DNA of 64,000 nt from Candidatus Eremiobacterota bacterium (GCA_019235885.1 JAFAKB010000072.1:1-64000), one strand, 5' to 3'. Numbered from the stretch's first letter, positions 26,785-36,144 are shown. The notes: generated from the sequence alone by a model not told the origin. A program made the numbers and translations.

Positions 26785-27128
26785 GTGTCTCCCTATGGTC
26801 CGGTCGCTATCTATCTCGCCGTCGCGTTCGCGGCTTCCCTCGGGTTTTGCATCCTCCCGGGTCTTCTCGCCAAGAAGAAGCCGAACCCCGTGAAATCGGA
26901 AGCGTACGAGTGCGGCGTCGAGCCGACCTCCGACGTCTCCGGGCGCTTCCCGGTGAAGTTCTACCTGATCGCGATGCTGTTCGTGATCTTCGACGTGGAG
27001 GCGGCCTCGTTCTATCCCTGGGCCGTGCAGATGCACGCGCTGCGGCTCTTCGGCCTGGCCGAGATGCTGATCTTCGTGATCGTGCTCGCCGTCGGCTACG
27101 CATACGTGTGGAAGCGAGGCGGTTTCGC

Positions 27129-27138
<10 letters not shown>
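26785..27138 (+). CDS. nuoA: NADH-quinone oxidoreductase subunit A
   Basis: A 117-residue membrane subunit with three helices. It has the family signature EAYECGVEP in the loop after helix 1 and [16 protein letters not shown] in helix 2. It belongs to the membrane arm of complex I near the quinone site. The GTG at 26785 is the only suitable start. It overlaps nuoB by ten bases. Confidence 0.93.
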
Positions 27139-27611
<473 letters not shown>

Positions 27612-27624
27612 CGAGAAAGCCTAC

Positions 27625-28362
27625 ATGCCCAGCCCTCAAGCGCCTCCGGCCGGAGCGACCGCTCTGGACCCCACCGCGGTACGTCCCGATATCGCCGACG
27701 CGCGCGTCGTGCGCACCACGCCGGGCGAGCTGCGCGCCGTGCTCGACGGCCTGCGGAACGAGGGGATGACGATGCTGGTCGACGTCGGAGGCGTCGACTA
27801 CCTCGAGCGCGTGCCGCGCTACGACGTCGTCTATCATCTGATGAAGATCACCACCGCGCCGGCGAGCCCGGCGCAGGTCGGAACGCCCGAGCGGGTGCGC
27901 GTGCTGTGCGGCGTCCCGGGCGACGCGCCGGTCGTGCCGTCGGTCGCCGGCGTGTGGCCGAGCGCCGACTGGGCCGAGCGCGAAATCTTCGATTTGTACG
28001 GAATCACGTTCACCGGCCATCCCGACCTGCGCCGCATTCAAATGCCGGACGAGTGGGAAGGCCATCCGCTGCGCAAGGACTACCCGCTGCGCGGCCCCGC
28101 GCGCGAGCGCACCCCGCGCCCCTCGTTCGCGCTGAAGTCGAACGTCGCCGCGGGCACGCCCGCGTCCGGGCGCACCGCCGCCGCGCTGCAGAAGCAGATC
28201 GCGCAGGCGCGCGGCCGCAGCGAGCTCCACGGCGCCGCCGATCCTGCCGCAGCCGCGCAAAGCGCGAAACATCCCGGCGGCTCGGCAACCGCGGGTGAAG
28301 CGAAGCCGGAACAGCTGGCGGACCGTCCCGTCAACTTGAAGTCGAAAGACAATACGCCATGA
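27625..28362 (+). CDS. nuoC: NADH-quinone oxidoreductase subunit C
   Basis: A 245-residue 30-kDa-type subunit. The hallmark is DWAEREIFDLYGITFTGHPD, then RIQMPDEWEGHPLRKDYPL at about residues 135-155. After this comes an unusual 90-residue tail rich in Ala, Lys, Gln and Gly that is not part of the conserved fold and may be disordered. The stop overlaps the nuoD start (ATGA). Confidence 0.93.
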   Translation: MPSPQAPPAGATALDPTAVRPDIADARVVRTTPGELRAVLDGLRNEGMTMLVDVGGVDYLERVPRYDVVYHLMKITTAPASPAQVGTPERVRVLCGVPGDAPVVPSVAGVWPSADWAEREIFDLYGITFTGHPDLRRIQMPDEWEGHPLRKDYPLRGPARERTPRPSFALKSNVAAGTPASGRTAAALQKQIAQARGRSELHGAADPAAAAQSAKHPGGSATAGEAKPEQLADRPVNLKSKDNTP

Positions 28363-29594
28363 CCATGTCGAGCGTCGCGCCGGAGGCGGCGGGCTACAAC
28401 GTCGACGTCGTCGAGAAGACCGACAACCGCATGGTGCTCTCGATGGGACCGCAGCATCCCTCGACGCACGGCGTGCTGCAGATCGTCACCGAGATCGAAG
28501 GCGAGATCGTCACCAAGGCGTCGCCGGAGATCGGCTACCTGCACACCGGGATCGAGAAGAGCGCCGAAAACCTGTTCTGGTCGCAGGCCTCGACGGTGAT
28601 CGAGCGGATGGACTACCTCTCGCCGCTCACCAACGCGCTGTGCTACTACCTCGCGGTCGAGAAGCTGCTCGCGATCGAACAGCAGATTCCGCCGCGCGCG
28701 CAGCAGGTGCGCGTGCTGGTCAGCGAGCTCTCGCGGATCGCCTCGCACTGCGTGTGGCTCGGCACCGGCGGGATCGACCTCGGCGCGCTGACCGGATTCT
28801 TCTACTGCTTCGATCTGCGCGAGCGGATCCTCGATCTGTTCGAGATGTCCGGCGGCGCGCGGATGCACCCCAACTACATTCGCGTCGGCGGGCTGGCGCA
28901 AGATCTCCCCGACGGATTTCTCGGCAAGCTCGACGCGGTGATCGACATGTACGAGCCGCGGATGCGCGACGTGCGCCGGCTGCTGCAGAAGAACCCGATC
29001 CTGCAAGACCGCATGATCGACGTCGGGATCATCGAGCCGCAGGACGCGGTCGCCTGGAGCCTGACCGGCCCGGTGCTGCGCGGGACCGGGATCGCGTACG
29101 ACGTGCGCAAGGCCTTCCCGTACTGCGGTTACGAGAACTACGAGTTCGACGTTCCGACGCGCACCGAGGGCGACGCCTACGCGCGCTTCCTGGTCCGGCT
29201 CGACGAGATGGACGAAGCGATGCGGATCGTGCGCCAAGTGCGCAAGGAGCTGGACGCGCCCGGCCCGTGGCAGATTCCCGACACGAAGTTCGCGCCGCCG
29301 CCGAAAGAGACGATCGCGCTCTCGATGGAGGCCCTGATCCATCACTTCAAGCTGGTCTCCGAGTCGTTCCGCGTCCCGCCCGGCGACGTCTACCAAGCCG
29401 TCGAGGGCCCGCGCGGCGAATTGGGGTACTACGTCGTCTCGAACGGCGACAACCGCCCGTGGCGCGTGCGCACCCGCCCGCCCTCGATGTACAACCTGCA
29501 GGTGCTGAAGAAGATCGCGCTCGGCGAGCTGATCGCCGACATGGTCGTGATGATCGGTTCGCTGGACCCGGTGTTCGGCGAGGTCGACCGCTAG
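28359..29594 (+). CDS. nuoD: NADH-quinone oxidoreductase subunit D
   Basis: A 411-residue 49-kDa-type subunit with MGPQHPSTHGVLQ near the N-terminus (quinone-site His in the HPSTHG loop), GYLHTGIEKSAE, FEMSGGARMHPNYIRVGG and the C-terminal SLDPVFGEVDR. It forms the quinone pocket with nuoB. It is the last nuo gene here: the next gene is on the opposite strand and overlaps its TAG. NuoE-N are therefore not in this cluster. Confidence 0.95.
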   Translation: MTMSSVAPEAAGYNVDVVEKTDNRMVLSMGPQHPSTHGVLQIVTEIEGEIVTKASPEIGYLHTGIEKSAENLFWSQASTVIERMDYLSPLTNALCYYLAVEKLLAIEQQIPPRAQQVRVLVSELSRIASHCVWLGTGGIDLGALTGFFYCFDLRERILDLFEMSGGARMHPNYIRVGGLAQDLPDGFLGKLDAVIDMYEPRMRDVRRLLQKNPILQDRMIDVGIIEPQDAVAWSLTGPVLRGTGIAYDVRKAFPYCGYENYEFDVPTRTEGDAYARFLVRLDEMDEAMRIVRQVRKELDAPGPWQIPDTKFAPPPKETIALSMEALIHHFKLVSESFRVPPGDVYQAVEGPRGELGYYVVSNGDNRPWRVRTRPPSMYNLQVLKKIALGELIADMVVMIGSLDPVFGEVDR

Positions 29595-30040
29595 CGGAAG
29601 CCGCGCGCCATCAACGCGGCGCAGAGCGGGATTAGCATCAGCAACGTGACTTCGAGCGCGAGCAGCGCGCGCGTCTGCGCGTATGCGCGGCGCTCGATGC
29701 GGATCGTTCCGTCCGCCAGCGCGGTCGCGCCGAGGCGCAGGAAGTGGATCGTCGGCGGGATCGAGAGCAGCGCCCCGGCGGCGAACAGCGCCATCTTCGT
29801 CCAGAAGATCGGGTTGTGCAGAAAGTACGCGGCGGTCTTCGGCGAGTAGATCAGCCGCAGGATCCCGCTGACGATCACGAGCCCGGCGACGATACCGTAG
29901 GCGCGGTCGACCGACCGCAGCCGCGCGAACGTCGGCCCGGCGAGGACCTCGCGGTAGAAGAAGACCTCGGCGAACAGGCAGCCGGCGAGGGTGAAGATCA
30001 GGCCGAAGTGCAGCCAAGCGAGCAGCGCGTCGAGCAGCAT
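29591..30040 (-). CDS. DUF2214-type membrane protein
   Basis: A 149-residue protein with four membrane helices. The segment YFLHNPIFWTKMALFAAGALLSIPPTIHF (read as two parts) is typical of the DUF2214 family of predicted membrane proteins, whose function is unknown. I chose the ATG at 30040; a TTG five codons upstream is possible. It is convergent with nuoD, sharing the bases ctag for both stops. Confidence 0.72.
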   Translation of the reverse strand: MLLDALLAWLHFGLIFTLAGCLFAEVFFYREVLAGPTFARLRSVDRAYGIVAGLVIVSGILRLIYSPKTAAYFLHNPIFWTKMALFAAGALLSIPPTIHFLRLGATALADGTIRIERRAYAQTRALLALEVTLLMLIPLCAALMARGFR

Positions 30041-30146
30041 GGCGGACAGGTTCAACCGACCCCTCGGCGCGGTCCCGCCTACCCGGTTTTGCGTATGGGG
30101 GAGTCGACCCGCCCGGCGTTAGGGTGTAGCCGAGGAGGACTGCTCC

Positions 30147-31973
30147 ATGACCAAAATCACGGCTCTCGCCGTCGGCCTGGGCGTGCTGACCGCCTCGTGC
30201 TCCGGCGGGCACGGCGCGACGACCCTGCCGCCCCCCGGCCGCGGCGCTTCGGCGTCCGGGGCCAGCACCATGGGCGCGCACAACCTGCGCCCGAAGTCGA
30301 TCGCCGCGCCGGCCGGCTGGGCCGCGACCGGGACGGGCGCGCTCCCGCTGGCGAACGCCACCGACCTGGGCCAGCTCGACCGCGGCAAAACGGTCGACGT
30401 CACGCTCGCGCTGCAAATGCGCAACGTCGACGCCGCCAAGGCCGCGATCGCGGCGCATCAGGTGATCTCGCGCGGCGCGTTCGTCGCGCAGTACGCGCCC
30501 TCGTCGAGCCAAGTCTCCGCGGCGGTCGGCTATCTCCAAAGCCAAGGCTTCAGCAACGTTCAGGCGGCGCCGAACAACATGCTCGTCACCGCGACCGCCT
30601 CGGCCGCGACGGTCGAGAAGGCGTTCGACACCTCGCTGCACGCGTTCAACGTCGGCGGCAAGACGTATTTCGCGAACACGCAGCCGGCGTTCGTGCCCAG
30701 CGCGCTCGGCGGAAACGTCGTCGCGGTGCTCGGGCTCAGCAATGCACCGGGCATGAAGCCGTCGCCGATCACCAAGCCCGCGACCGGCGTGTCGCCGGGC
30801 ACGTTCGACGCCGGCGGTCAGCCGCATCCGACCAGCTGTCTGGAGAACGCGAACCAGACGACCGGGGCGCCGGTCTGCCCGCGCTGGTACGATCCGGCGA
30901 CGTTCAACATCACCTACGACGCTGGGAGCACGCCGCCGGCGACCAACACCCCGGTCGCGATCGTCGCGATCGGCGATCCGTCGCAGGGAATCGCCGACTA
31001 CCGGTACGGCGCGCAGAAGTTCGGTCTGCCGAGCGTTCCGCTCAACGTCATCCACGTCGGCGCAGCGACCAGCGACACGACGGGGAACGGCGAGTGGACG
31101 CTCGACCTCACGTACATTCAGGGAATGGCGTACAGCGTGCAGCGGATCGACCTGTACACCGCGCCGAGCTGGGCGTACTCGGATCTCGTGCGCGCCTTGA
31201 ACAAGTGGGCCAGCGACGACACCGATCCGGTCTTGAACGCCTCGATCGGCGGCTGTGAAGCCTTCCCGTACATCAGCGGCGACATGCTGGCCGGCGACAT
31301 GGTGCTGGTCGAAGCGGCGCTGCAAGGCCAGACGCTCTTCGCGTCGACCGGCGACACCGGCGCGTACTGCGGCGTCGACGGCGTTCCGCCGAACGGCGGC
31401 GTCGGCGGTGCGCCGTTCGTCGAGTATCCGGCCTCGTCGCCGTACGCGGTCGCGGTCGGCGGCGTCGACGTCTTCAGCAACGTCGACGGAACCTATCTCG
31501 GCGAAGACGCCTGGCAGTCGGGCGGCGGCGGCCTGAGCCAGTTCGAGTACTCGCCGTACTGGGAGCAAGGGGTTCAGCCCGTCGGCACGACGCCCATCGG
31601 CTACAGCTTCCGCGGCGTGCCGGACGTCGCGTACGACGCCGGGATCGAGACCGGCGGCCTGACCTGGAACACGGCCGGATCGTCGTTCATCAACGGCGGG
31701 ACGAGCTTGGCCTCGCCGATGGCCGCGGGCGTGTACGCACGGATGCAGAGCGGGCACGGGAACGCGCTCGGGTTTGCGGCGCCGCTGCTGTACGCGATCT
31801 ACGGCCGAAGCTCGGCGCAAGAGCTGAACGGCCCGCCGGCGACGCAGCTCTACGGCCCGTTCCACGACGTCCTGGTCGGCACGAACGGCCTCTACACGGC
31901 GAAGCCCAATTACGACTACACCACCGGGATGGGCAGCTTCGACATCGCGCGCCTCTACGCAGCGCTCAAGTAG
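30147..31973 (+). CDS. sedolisin-type (S53) serine-carboxyl peptidase, lipoprotein
   Basis: A 608-residue exported protease with a signal and lipobox LTASC. A pro-kumamolisin-like prodomain spans about residues 75-230 (LALQMRNVDAAKAAI, AVVAVLGLSN). The catalytic domain has Glu316 and Asp320 in GEWTLDLTY and the nucleophile Ser520 in GGTSLASPMAAG, where SGTS is more common. The end (FHDVLVGTNG, then YDYTTGMGSFD) fits the calcium-site region. These enzymes degrade protein in acidic environments. GAGGAGG precedes the ATG. A strong terminator follows. Confidence 0.9.
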   Translation: MTKITALAVGLGVLTASCSGGHGATTLPPPGRGASASGASTMGAHNLRPKSIAAPAGWAATGTGALPLANATDLGQLDRGKTVDVTLALQMRNVDAAKAAIAAHQVISRGAFVAQYAPSSSQVSAAVGYLQSQGFSNVQAAPNNMLVTATASAATVEKAFDTSLHAFNVGGKTYFANTQPAFVPSALGGNVVAVLGLSNAPGMKPSPITKPATGVSPGTFDAGGQPHPTSCLENANQTTGAPVCPRWYDPATFNITYDAGSTPPATNTPVAIVAIGDPSQGIADYRYGAQKFGLPSVPLNVIHVGAATSDTTGNGEWTLDLTYIQGMAYSVQRIDLYTAPSWAYSDLVRALNKWASDDTDPVLNASIGGCEAFPYISGDMLAGDMVLVEAALQGQTLFASTGDTGAYCGVDGVPPNGGVGGAPFVEYPASSPYAVAVGGVDVFSNVDGTYLGEDAWQSGGGGLSQFEYSPYWEQGVQPVGTTPIGYSFRGVPDVAYDAGIETGGLTWNTAGSSFINGGTSLASPMAAGVYARMQSGHGNALGFAAPLLYAIYGRSSAQELNGPPATQLYGPFHDVLVGTNGLYTAKPNYDYTTGMGSFDIARLYAALK

Positions 31974-32005
31974 GTGCGCGCCGTCTGAACCTCTGCTCGC
32001 AAACG

Positions 32006-32044
32006 ACCGCCGGCGCCGTTCTCCTCGCGGCGCCGGCGGTTTTT
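32006..32044 (+). terminator. Rho-independent terminator after the sedolisin gene
   Basis: A 13-bp perfect inverted repeat, ACCGCCGGCGCCG and CGGCGCCGGCGGT, with a 9-base loop, ends in TTTTT. It lies 33 bases beyond the stop codon. Confidence 0.9.
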
Positions 32045-32230
32045 CGCCCGATTTTCGCGCGCCGTGTCGAAACTCCGCACCGCCGAACGTCGTAATAGTG
32101 AACGCCGACAAGCGTGCACGGTAGGTCCAATCTTGCCACGCTCGCGAGTACCGCTGGCAACTTTCGCATCACGGCAAGATGTCACGCACGGTGCTCGAAA
32201 CGCGTCTGTTCTTGCGGAGGCCCGTTCCCG

Positions 32231-32575
32231 ATGTTCCCGATCACCGGCACCCAGACCGTCCATCAGAACTTTTCCGCCAACGGCGAGGAGGTCCGCGGCG
32301 CGCTCGCATCGCTCTCGTTCGCGGTCGCGCTCGTCGTCGACGCCGCCGGAGATTCGGAAATGCGTCTGGCGCGCTCGGCGCGGCACGCCACCGGCGCGCT
32401 CGGCGATGCGCTGATGGTCGCCGCCGGGCGGCCCTCGCACCGGCTCTGGCGCGAGGCGCGCTCGCTGGTCGCGGACTTCGTCCGCGACGCCGAGGACGCG
32501 CCGCTCGCGTACGAGGCGCACGAGGCGCTGGACTCGCTGCGCAGCTTCGTCGACGAGAACGCCGACCTGGCGTAG
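32231..32575 (+). CDS. small soluble protein, unknown function
   Basis: A 114-residue, mostly helical protein rich in Ala, Arg and Asp. The ATG at 32231 has GGAGG at 32216-32220. I recognise no family. The roughly 185 bases between the preceding terminator and this ribosome site are lower in GC and probably hold its promoter, but I cannot point to convincing -35 and -10 boxes. It lies upstream of the membrane-protein/XRE pair and may be independent of it. Confidence 0.55.
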   Translation: MFPITGTQTVHQNFSANGEEVRGALASLSFAVALVVDAAGDSEMRLARSARHATGALGDALMVAAGRPSHRLWREARSLVADFVRDAEDAPLAYEAHEALDSLRSFVDENADLA

Positions 32576-32602
32576 AATAGCGCGTCCGCGCTTGACGCGC
32601 GT

Positions 32603-32618
32603 GTAAGGTATACCTTAC
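32603..32618. promoter_or_regulatory. 16-bp perfect palindrome, candidate XRE operator
   Basis: GTAAGGTATACCTTAC is exactly self-complementary. It lies nine bases before the GTG of the membrane-protein gene, and TTGACG at 32592-32597 could be a -35 box, so the palindrome would cover the -10 region. The second gene of the unit encodes a small XRE repressor, so autoregulation here is likely but inferred. Confidence 0.6.
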
Positions 32619-32627
32619 CATGTCCGG

Positions 32628-33038
32628 GTGAGAGCCGAGGAGCGCAGCAGCCTGCTGCACGATCTGTGCGTGGAGACGCTCGACTCGTGGCGCGGGATGT
32701 CGCTCACGTCGCGCGTGGTCCTGGCCGCGGGCGTGATCGGAATCGTGGTGCTGAACGTGCTGGAGCGCACCACGATCCCAGGCGCGCTGCTCTCGGCGCT
32801 GCGCGTCGCGGCGCTGACGGCCGTCGTCGCCGGCTGCGTCGCGAACTCGCGCGCGGCCGATGAGTTCTACCAGCGCGTGTACCTGTACGCGTGTACGTTC
32901 ACCCTGGTGGTCGCCGTGCCGGTGCTGTACGCGCTCGCGGAGTTCGGCGTGAACCTCGGCGTCCGTTCGGTCTCGGTGGTCGCAGGAATCTTCGGCGTCG
33001 CGTTCCTCGCCGTGTTCGCGGCGATGCGGCGCGGATGA
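32628..33038 (+). CDS. membrane protein paired with XRE regulator
   Basis: A 136-residue protein with four hydrophobic helices (VVLAAGVIGIVVLNVL, LRVAALTAVVAGCV, LYACTFTLVVAVPVLYAL, VSVVAGIFGVAFLAVFA). Small multi-pass proteins like this often precede a short Cro/CI-type regulator in bacteria. The GTG start lies directly after the palindrome; the stop overlaps the XRE start as ATGA. It may sense or sequester a signal for its partner, but no function is known. Confidence 0.7.
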   Translation: MRAEERSSLLHDLCVETLDSWRGMSLTSRVVLAAGVIGIVVLNVLERTTIPGALLSALRVAALTAVVAGCVANSRAADEFYQRVYLYACTFTLVVAVPVLYALAEFGVNLGVRSVSVVAGIFGVAFLAVFAAMRRG

Positions 33039-33232
33039 AGAACCGCGTGCGCGAGCTGCGGCTGGAACGAAATTGGACGCAGAAGGACCTCGGCGACCGG
33101 CTCGGGATGTCGCGCCAAGCGATCATCGCGATCGAGAACGAGCGCTTCGATCCTTCGCTGCGGCTCGCGATTCGCATGAGCCGTCTGTTCAAGAAGCGGG
33201 TCGAAGAGATCTTCGTCGCGGACGACCGTTAG
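33035..33232 (+). CDS. small XRE/Cro-type transcriptional regulator
   Basis: A 65-residue protein that is almost only a helix-turn-helix: VRELRLERNWTQKDLGDRLG (helices 1-2), MSRQAIIAIENERFDPSL (recognition helix), then FKKRVEEIFVADD. The LFKKRVEEIF ending is typical of short regulators of this group. It is coupled to the upstream membrane-protein gene and probably represses the shared promoter at the palindrome. Its 3' end overlaps the antisense end of the S9 peptidase remnant. Confidence 0.9.
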   Translation: MKNRVRELRLERNWTQKDLGDRLGMSRQAIIAIENERFDPSLRLAIRMSRLFKKRVEEIFVADDR

Positions 33233-34097
33233 ACGGCGCGCAGGCCGCGGCGCCGCCGGTGATCGCTTCGTCGCTCATGATGCCGCCGATGTACGCGATC
33301 CGCTTCCCGTCGCCGGACCATCGCGGTGAGGCGATCTGCAGTTGCGGATGATGGATCTTCGTCGCGTTTCCGGCGGCGAGATCGAGCGTGTACAGCTCCG
33401 CGATCCACCAGTTCGCATCGCCGTTCCCGTGCGCGGCCGTCGCCGCGAAGCGCGTTCCGTCCGGCGACCAGTCGAACTCGTAGACGTTCAGATCCTTCGG
33501 GCCGAGAAGCCGCACCGCGCCGCCGCTCGCCGGCACGACCGCGAGCCGCTGCTCGTAGACCACCGTGCCCACCACGCCCGCGTCGGGCGTCGCGGGGTTC
33601 AGCGGGCTCGGCGCCTTCGGCGCGTCCGGCGAGTACAGGAACGCGATGCGTGCCCCATCCGGCGACCAGCGGGGCGTCGAGAGCGGCCCGTTCGCGCGCG
33701 TGAGGATCCGCGCCGCCCCGCTTGCGGCCACGCCGGCGATCGCGATCTGCGGCTGTCCCTTCGAGTCGGTGGTGACGAAGGCGATGCGCCGGCCGTCGGG
33801 CGACCAGGCGAGATCGCTCTCCTCGCAGCGCCGCCCCGGACACGCCGTGATCGCGCGCGCGACGGCGGCATGCGCGACCTCCGCGAGCCGGATCGAGCTA
33901 TGGTCGCCAACGCTTTCGACGTACGCGAAGCGCCGGCCGTCCGGCGCCAGCGCGACCTGGACGAACTGGTGGACTCCGCTGAGCGTCGCGGCGATGTGCT
34001 CGAACGGCACGGGCTCGGCGCCCGTCGCTCGCGGCAGCCCGGCCGCGGCCAGAGCAGCCCACGCGACAAGGACTCCGAGTCGACTACGGTTCGGCAT
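33189..34097 (-). pseudogene. truncated S9 (prolyl oligopeptidase-type) peptidase: propeller only
   Basis: Signal peptide (VLVAWAALAAAGLPRATG) then a TolB-like beta-propeller with repeated SPDGRR/SPDGAR/SPDGTR/SGDGKR blades, as in S9 peptidases. The recognisable part ends at YIGGIMSDEAITGG, the point where intact relatives run on into the last blades and the alpha/beta-hydrolase domain. Here it continues for about 20 unrelated residues, partly antisense to the XRE gene, and stops. At 302 residues it lacks the catalytic domain, so it is most likely a decayed remnant of a deletion or insertion near 33255. A stand-alone propeller is less likely. Confidence 0.7.
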
Positions 34098-34283
34098 CCC
34101 GGACGATACCGCGCCGGCTACCGGAAACCCGGCCGCGGATTCCGGAGGCGCGAGCGGCCGCCCGCGCCCGGTCGCGCTGACGGAGCGCACATCTGACGGG
34201 AGTCCATAAACATTCCGCTCGCGGAGGCCGATACAAGGGATTACCGGCGGCCGCCGCACCGATCACCTTCGCGAGAGGAACCC

Positions 34284-34448
34284 ATGCACACGGGCATTCC
34301 GGCGCGGCGCGTGAGCACGCGCGTCAAAGCCAAACGCAGCGGAACGCGACTGAACTCGCTCGAGACGCTGCTCGTCGTCCTGAGCGTCGTCGCCCTCGTC
34401 GACTGCGCCGTCATCGCCTGGCTCATCGTCCGCGGCTTCGCGGACTGA
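34284..34448 (+). CDS. 54-residue membrane microprotein
   Basis: A short frame with GAGAGGA six bases before its ATG. The product has a basic N-terminal half (ARRVSTRVKAKRSGTR) and one hydrophobic helix (TLLVVLSVVALVDCAVIAWLIV), suggesting an N-in single-pass protein. The unusual AT-richer upstream segment (34200-34280) could hold a promoter. No family is recognised. It is followed by a hairpin at 34462-34490. Confidence 0.55.
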   Translation: MHTGIPARRVSTRVKAKRSGTRLNSLETLLVVLSVVALVDCAVIAWLIVRGFAD

Positions 34449-34461
34449 CCGCCGCCGAAAC

Positions 34462-34490
34462 CGCGCCCTCGTCCCGGCGGCGAGGGCGCG
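34462..34490 (+). terminator. GC-rich hairpin after the 54-residue gene
   Basis: CGCGCCCTCG and CGAGGGCGCG form a perfect 10-bp stem with a 9-base loop, 14 bases beyond the stop. It lacks a T tract, so termination would be weak or Rho-assisted. Confidence 0.45.
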
Positions 34491-34638
34491 CTCGCGTGCT
34501 TGCAGCCACGCAAAAATGCGCGAGTCTCCCCCAAATTTGAGGGGCGATAAAGGGCCGTTCGGCTCCGGGACCGCTGCCCCTGAACGACCTAGGCTCCGGG
34601 ACGAAAGCACGTCGTACAACGGGACGTTCTTTTCACTT

Positions 34639-34650
34639 GGACCCATGTCC
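34639..34650. promoter_or_regulatory. GGACC-N3-GTCC dyad upstream of the exopolysaccharide locus
   Basis: GGACCCATGTCC lies 57 bases before the start of the initiating glycosyltransferase. The same GGACC-N3-GTCC form recurs at 53078 and 60877, each intergenic. It may be an operator for a LuxR-type regulator encoded at the distal end of the locus; this is inference. Confidence 0.45.
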
Positions 34651-34706
34651 GGTCGGCGACATTTTAGGAGCGCACCGATGCGCACCAGCCGCCGCAAGGA
34701 TTGGAC

Positions 34707-36131
34707 ATGGCCGTCGCCGTCGAACATGAATTCGCCGCCCTCCCGCATGCCGATGCTCGTCCCGGCGTGCACATGTTCTCGCGCGCCTGGGTCCTGGCGC
34801 TCCTGGCGGCCGACGTGGTGCTGTTCCTCGGCGCGACCTATCTCGCGAGCCTGTTCGTCAAGCACTTCTGGCTCCCGACGCTGCTGATCCGCCACGTGGC
34901 GGTCCCCGCGACGCTGACCGCGGTCCTGTCGGTCGTCGTCTTCTGGCAGTTGGGCCTCTACCGCCACTCGTTCGCGATGTCGGTGCGCGACGAGTTCTAC
35001 CACACGGTCGCCGCGCTGTCGCTGGCCTCGGCGCCGGTGCTGATCCTGTTCTCGATCTTCCCGACGATCTCGACCTCGCGGCTGGTCGCGATCTTCGGCC
35101 TGCTCTTCGCGATCGCGCTGGTCGGGACGGCCCGCGCGACGTTCCACCGCCTGCGCGACGTCTTCATGCTGGCCCACCCGCGCCGCATCGCGGTCGTCGG
35201 CCATCCATCGCGCCTCGAGTTCGCCGAGGACGCGATGCGCTCGCTCCCCAACGCGCGCGTCTTCCGCCTTTCCGTCCCGAACATCGACGCGGTCGGCGCG
35301 CTGAGCCCCGACGCCGTTGCCTCGCAGGTGTGGTTCCGCCACGCGATCGAGTGGGGCTGCGAGACGCTGGTCTTCACCGAGATCCTGCCGCCTTCGATGA
35401 TGCCGCAGGTGCTCGCCGCCGCGCAGCAGGCCGGGATGACGATCGCCTTCGCGCCGCCGCGTATCCGCGTGCACGCCTACGACCTGCACATGGAGCAGGT
35501 CGGGAAGCAGGCCCTGATCGTCGCCAGCCCGCTCAAGGCGACGCGCTCCGGGGCCCGCCTCGGCAAGCGGCTCTTCGACGTCACCATCGCCGCGCTCGCG
35601 CTGGTGCTCTTCGCGCCGGTGATGCTGCTGGTCGCGGCGGCGATCTCGCTCGAAGACGGCGAGCCCGTCCTGTACCGCCAAGAGCGCGTCGGCCGCGACG
35701 GCAAGAGCTTCACCATCTTCAAGTTCCGCTCGATGCGGACCGACGCCGAAAAGGACGGCGCGGCGCTTGCCACCCGCGGCGACGCGCGCGTCACCCGCGT
35801 CGGGAAGCTCATCCGCCGCACCTCGCTCGACGAGCTGCCGCAGCTATTCAACGTGCTGCGCGGTGAGATGTCGATCGTCGGCCCGCGCCCCGAACGCCCG
35901 GTCTTCGTGCAGCAGTTCGAGCAGAAGTACCCGCGTTACGCCGAGCGCCACCTGGTCGCGCCGGGGATCACCGGCTGGAGCCAAGTCTACGGCAAGCGCG
36001 TCGTCGGGTTCGAAGACGTGCCCGAGAAGCTGAGCGGCGATCTGTTCTACGTCGAGAACTGGTCGCTGTTCATGGACGTCGCGGTGTGCCTGAAGACCGC
36101 GGCCGAAGTTCTCTTCCACAAAGCCGCCTAG
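34707..36131 (+). CDS. polyprenyl-phosphate glycosylphosphotransferase (exopolysaccharide initiation)
   Basis: A 474-residue WbaP/CpsE-type enzyme. Four N-terminal membrane helices (residues about 25-140) and a CoA-binding-like domain (RRIAVVGHPSRLEF) precede the catalytic bacterial sugar transferase domain: KRLFDVTIAALALVLFAPVM, YRQERVGRDGKSFTIFKFRSM, RRTSLDELPQLFNVLRGEMS, VGPRPERP and PGITGWSQV. It links the first sugar-1-phosphate to undecaprenyl phosphate. The ATG at 34707 has AAGGA six bases upstream. It heads the locus and is followed 13 bases later by an acyltransferase. Confidence 0.93.
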   Translation: MAVAVEHEFAALPHADARPGVHMFSRAWVLALLAADVVLFLGATYLASLFVKHFWLPTLLIRHVAVPATLTAVLSVVVFWQLGLYRHSFAMSVRDEFYHTVAALSLASAPVLILFSIFPTISTSRLVAIFGLLFAIALVGTARATFHRLRDVFMLAHPRRIAVVGHPSRLEFAEDAMRSLPNARVFRLSVPNIDAVGALSPDAVASQVWFRHAIEWGCETLVFTEILPPSMMPQVLAAAQQAGMTIAFAPPRIRVHAYDLHMEQVGKQALIVASPLKATRSGARLGKRLFDVTIAALALVLFAPVMLLVAAAISLEDGEPVLYRQERVGRDGKSFTIFKFRSMRTDAEKDGAALATRGDARVTRVGKLIRRTSLDELPQLFNVLRGEMSIVGPRPERPVFVQQFEQKYPRYAERHLVAPGITGWSQVYGKRVVGFEDVPEKLSGDLFYVENWSLFMDVAVCLKTAAEVLFHKAA

Positions 36132-36144
36132 CGCGAGCGCCGCA

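Noticed and set aside
28080-32111. A 1343-codon minus-strand frame across nuoC, nuoD and the sedolisin gene
   Set aside because: It opposes well-supported genes, is Arg/Val/Asp-rich and has no domain. It is a composition shadow.
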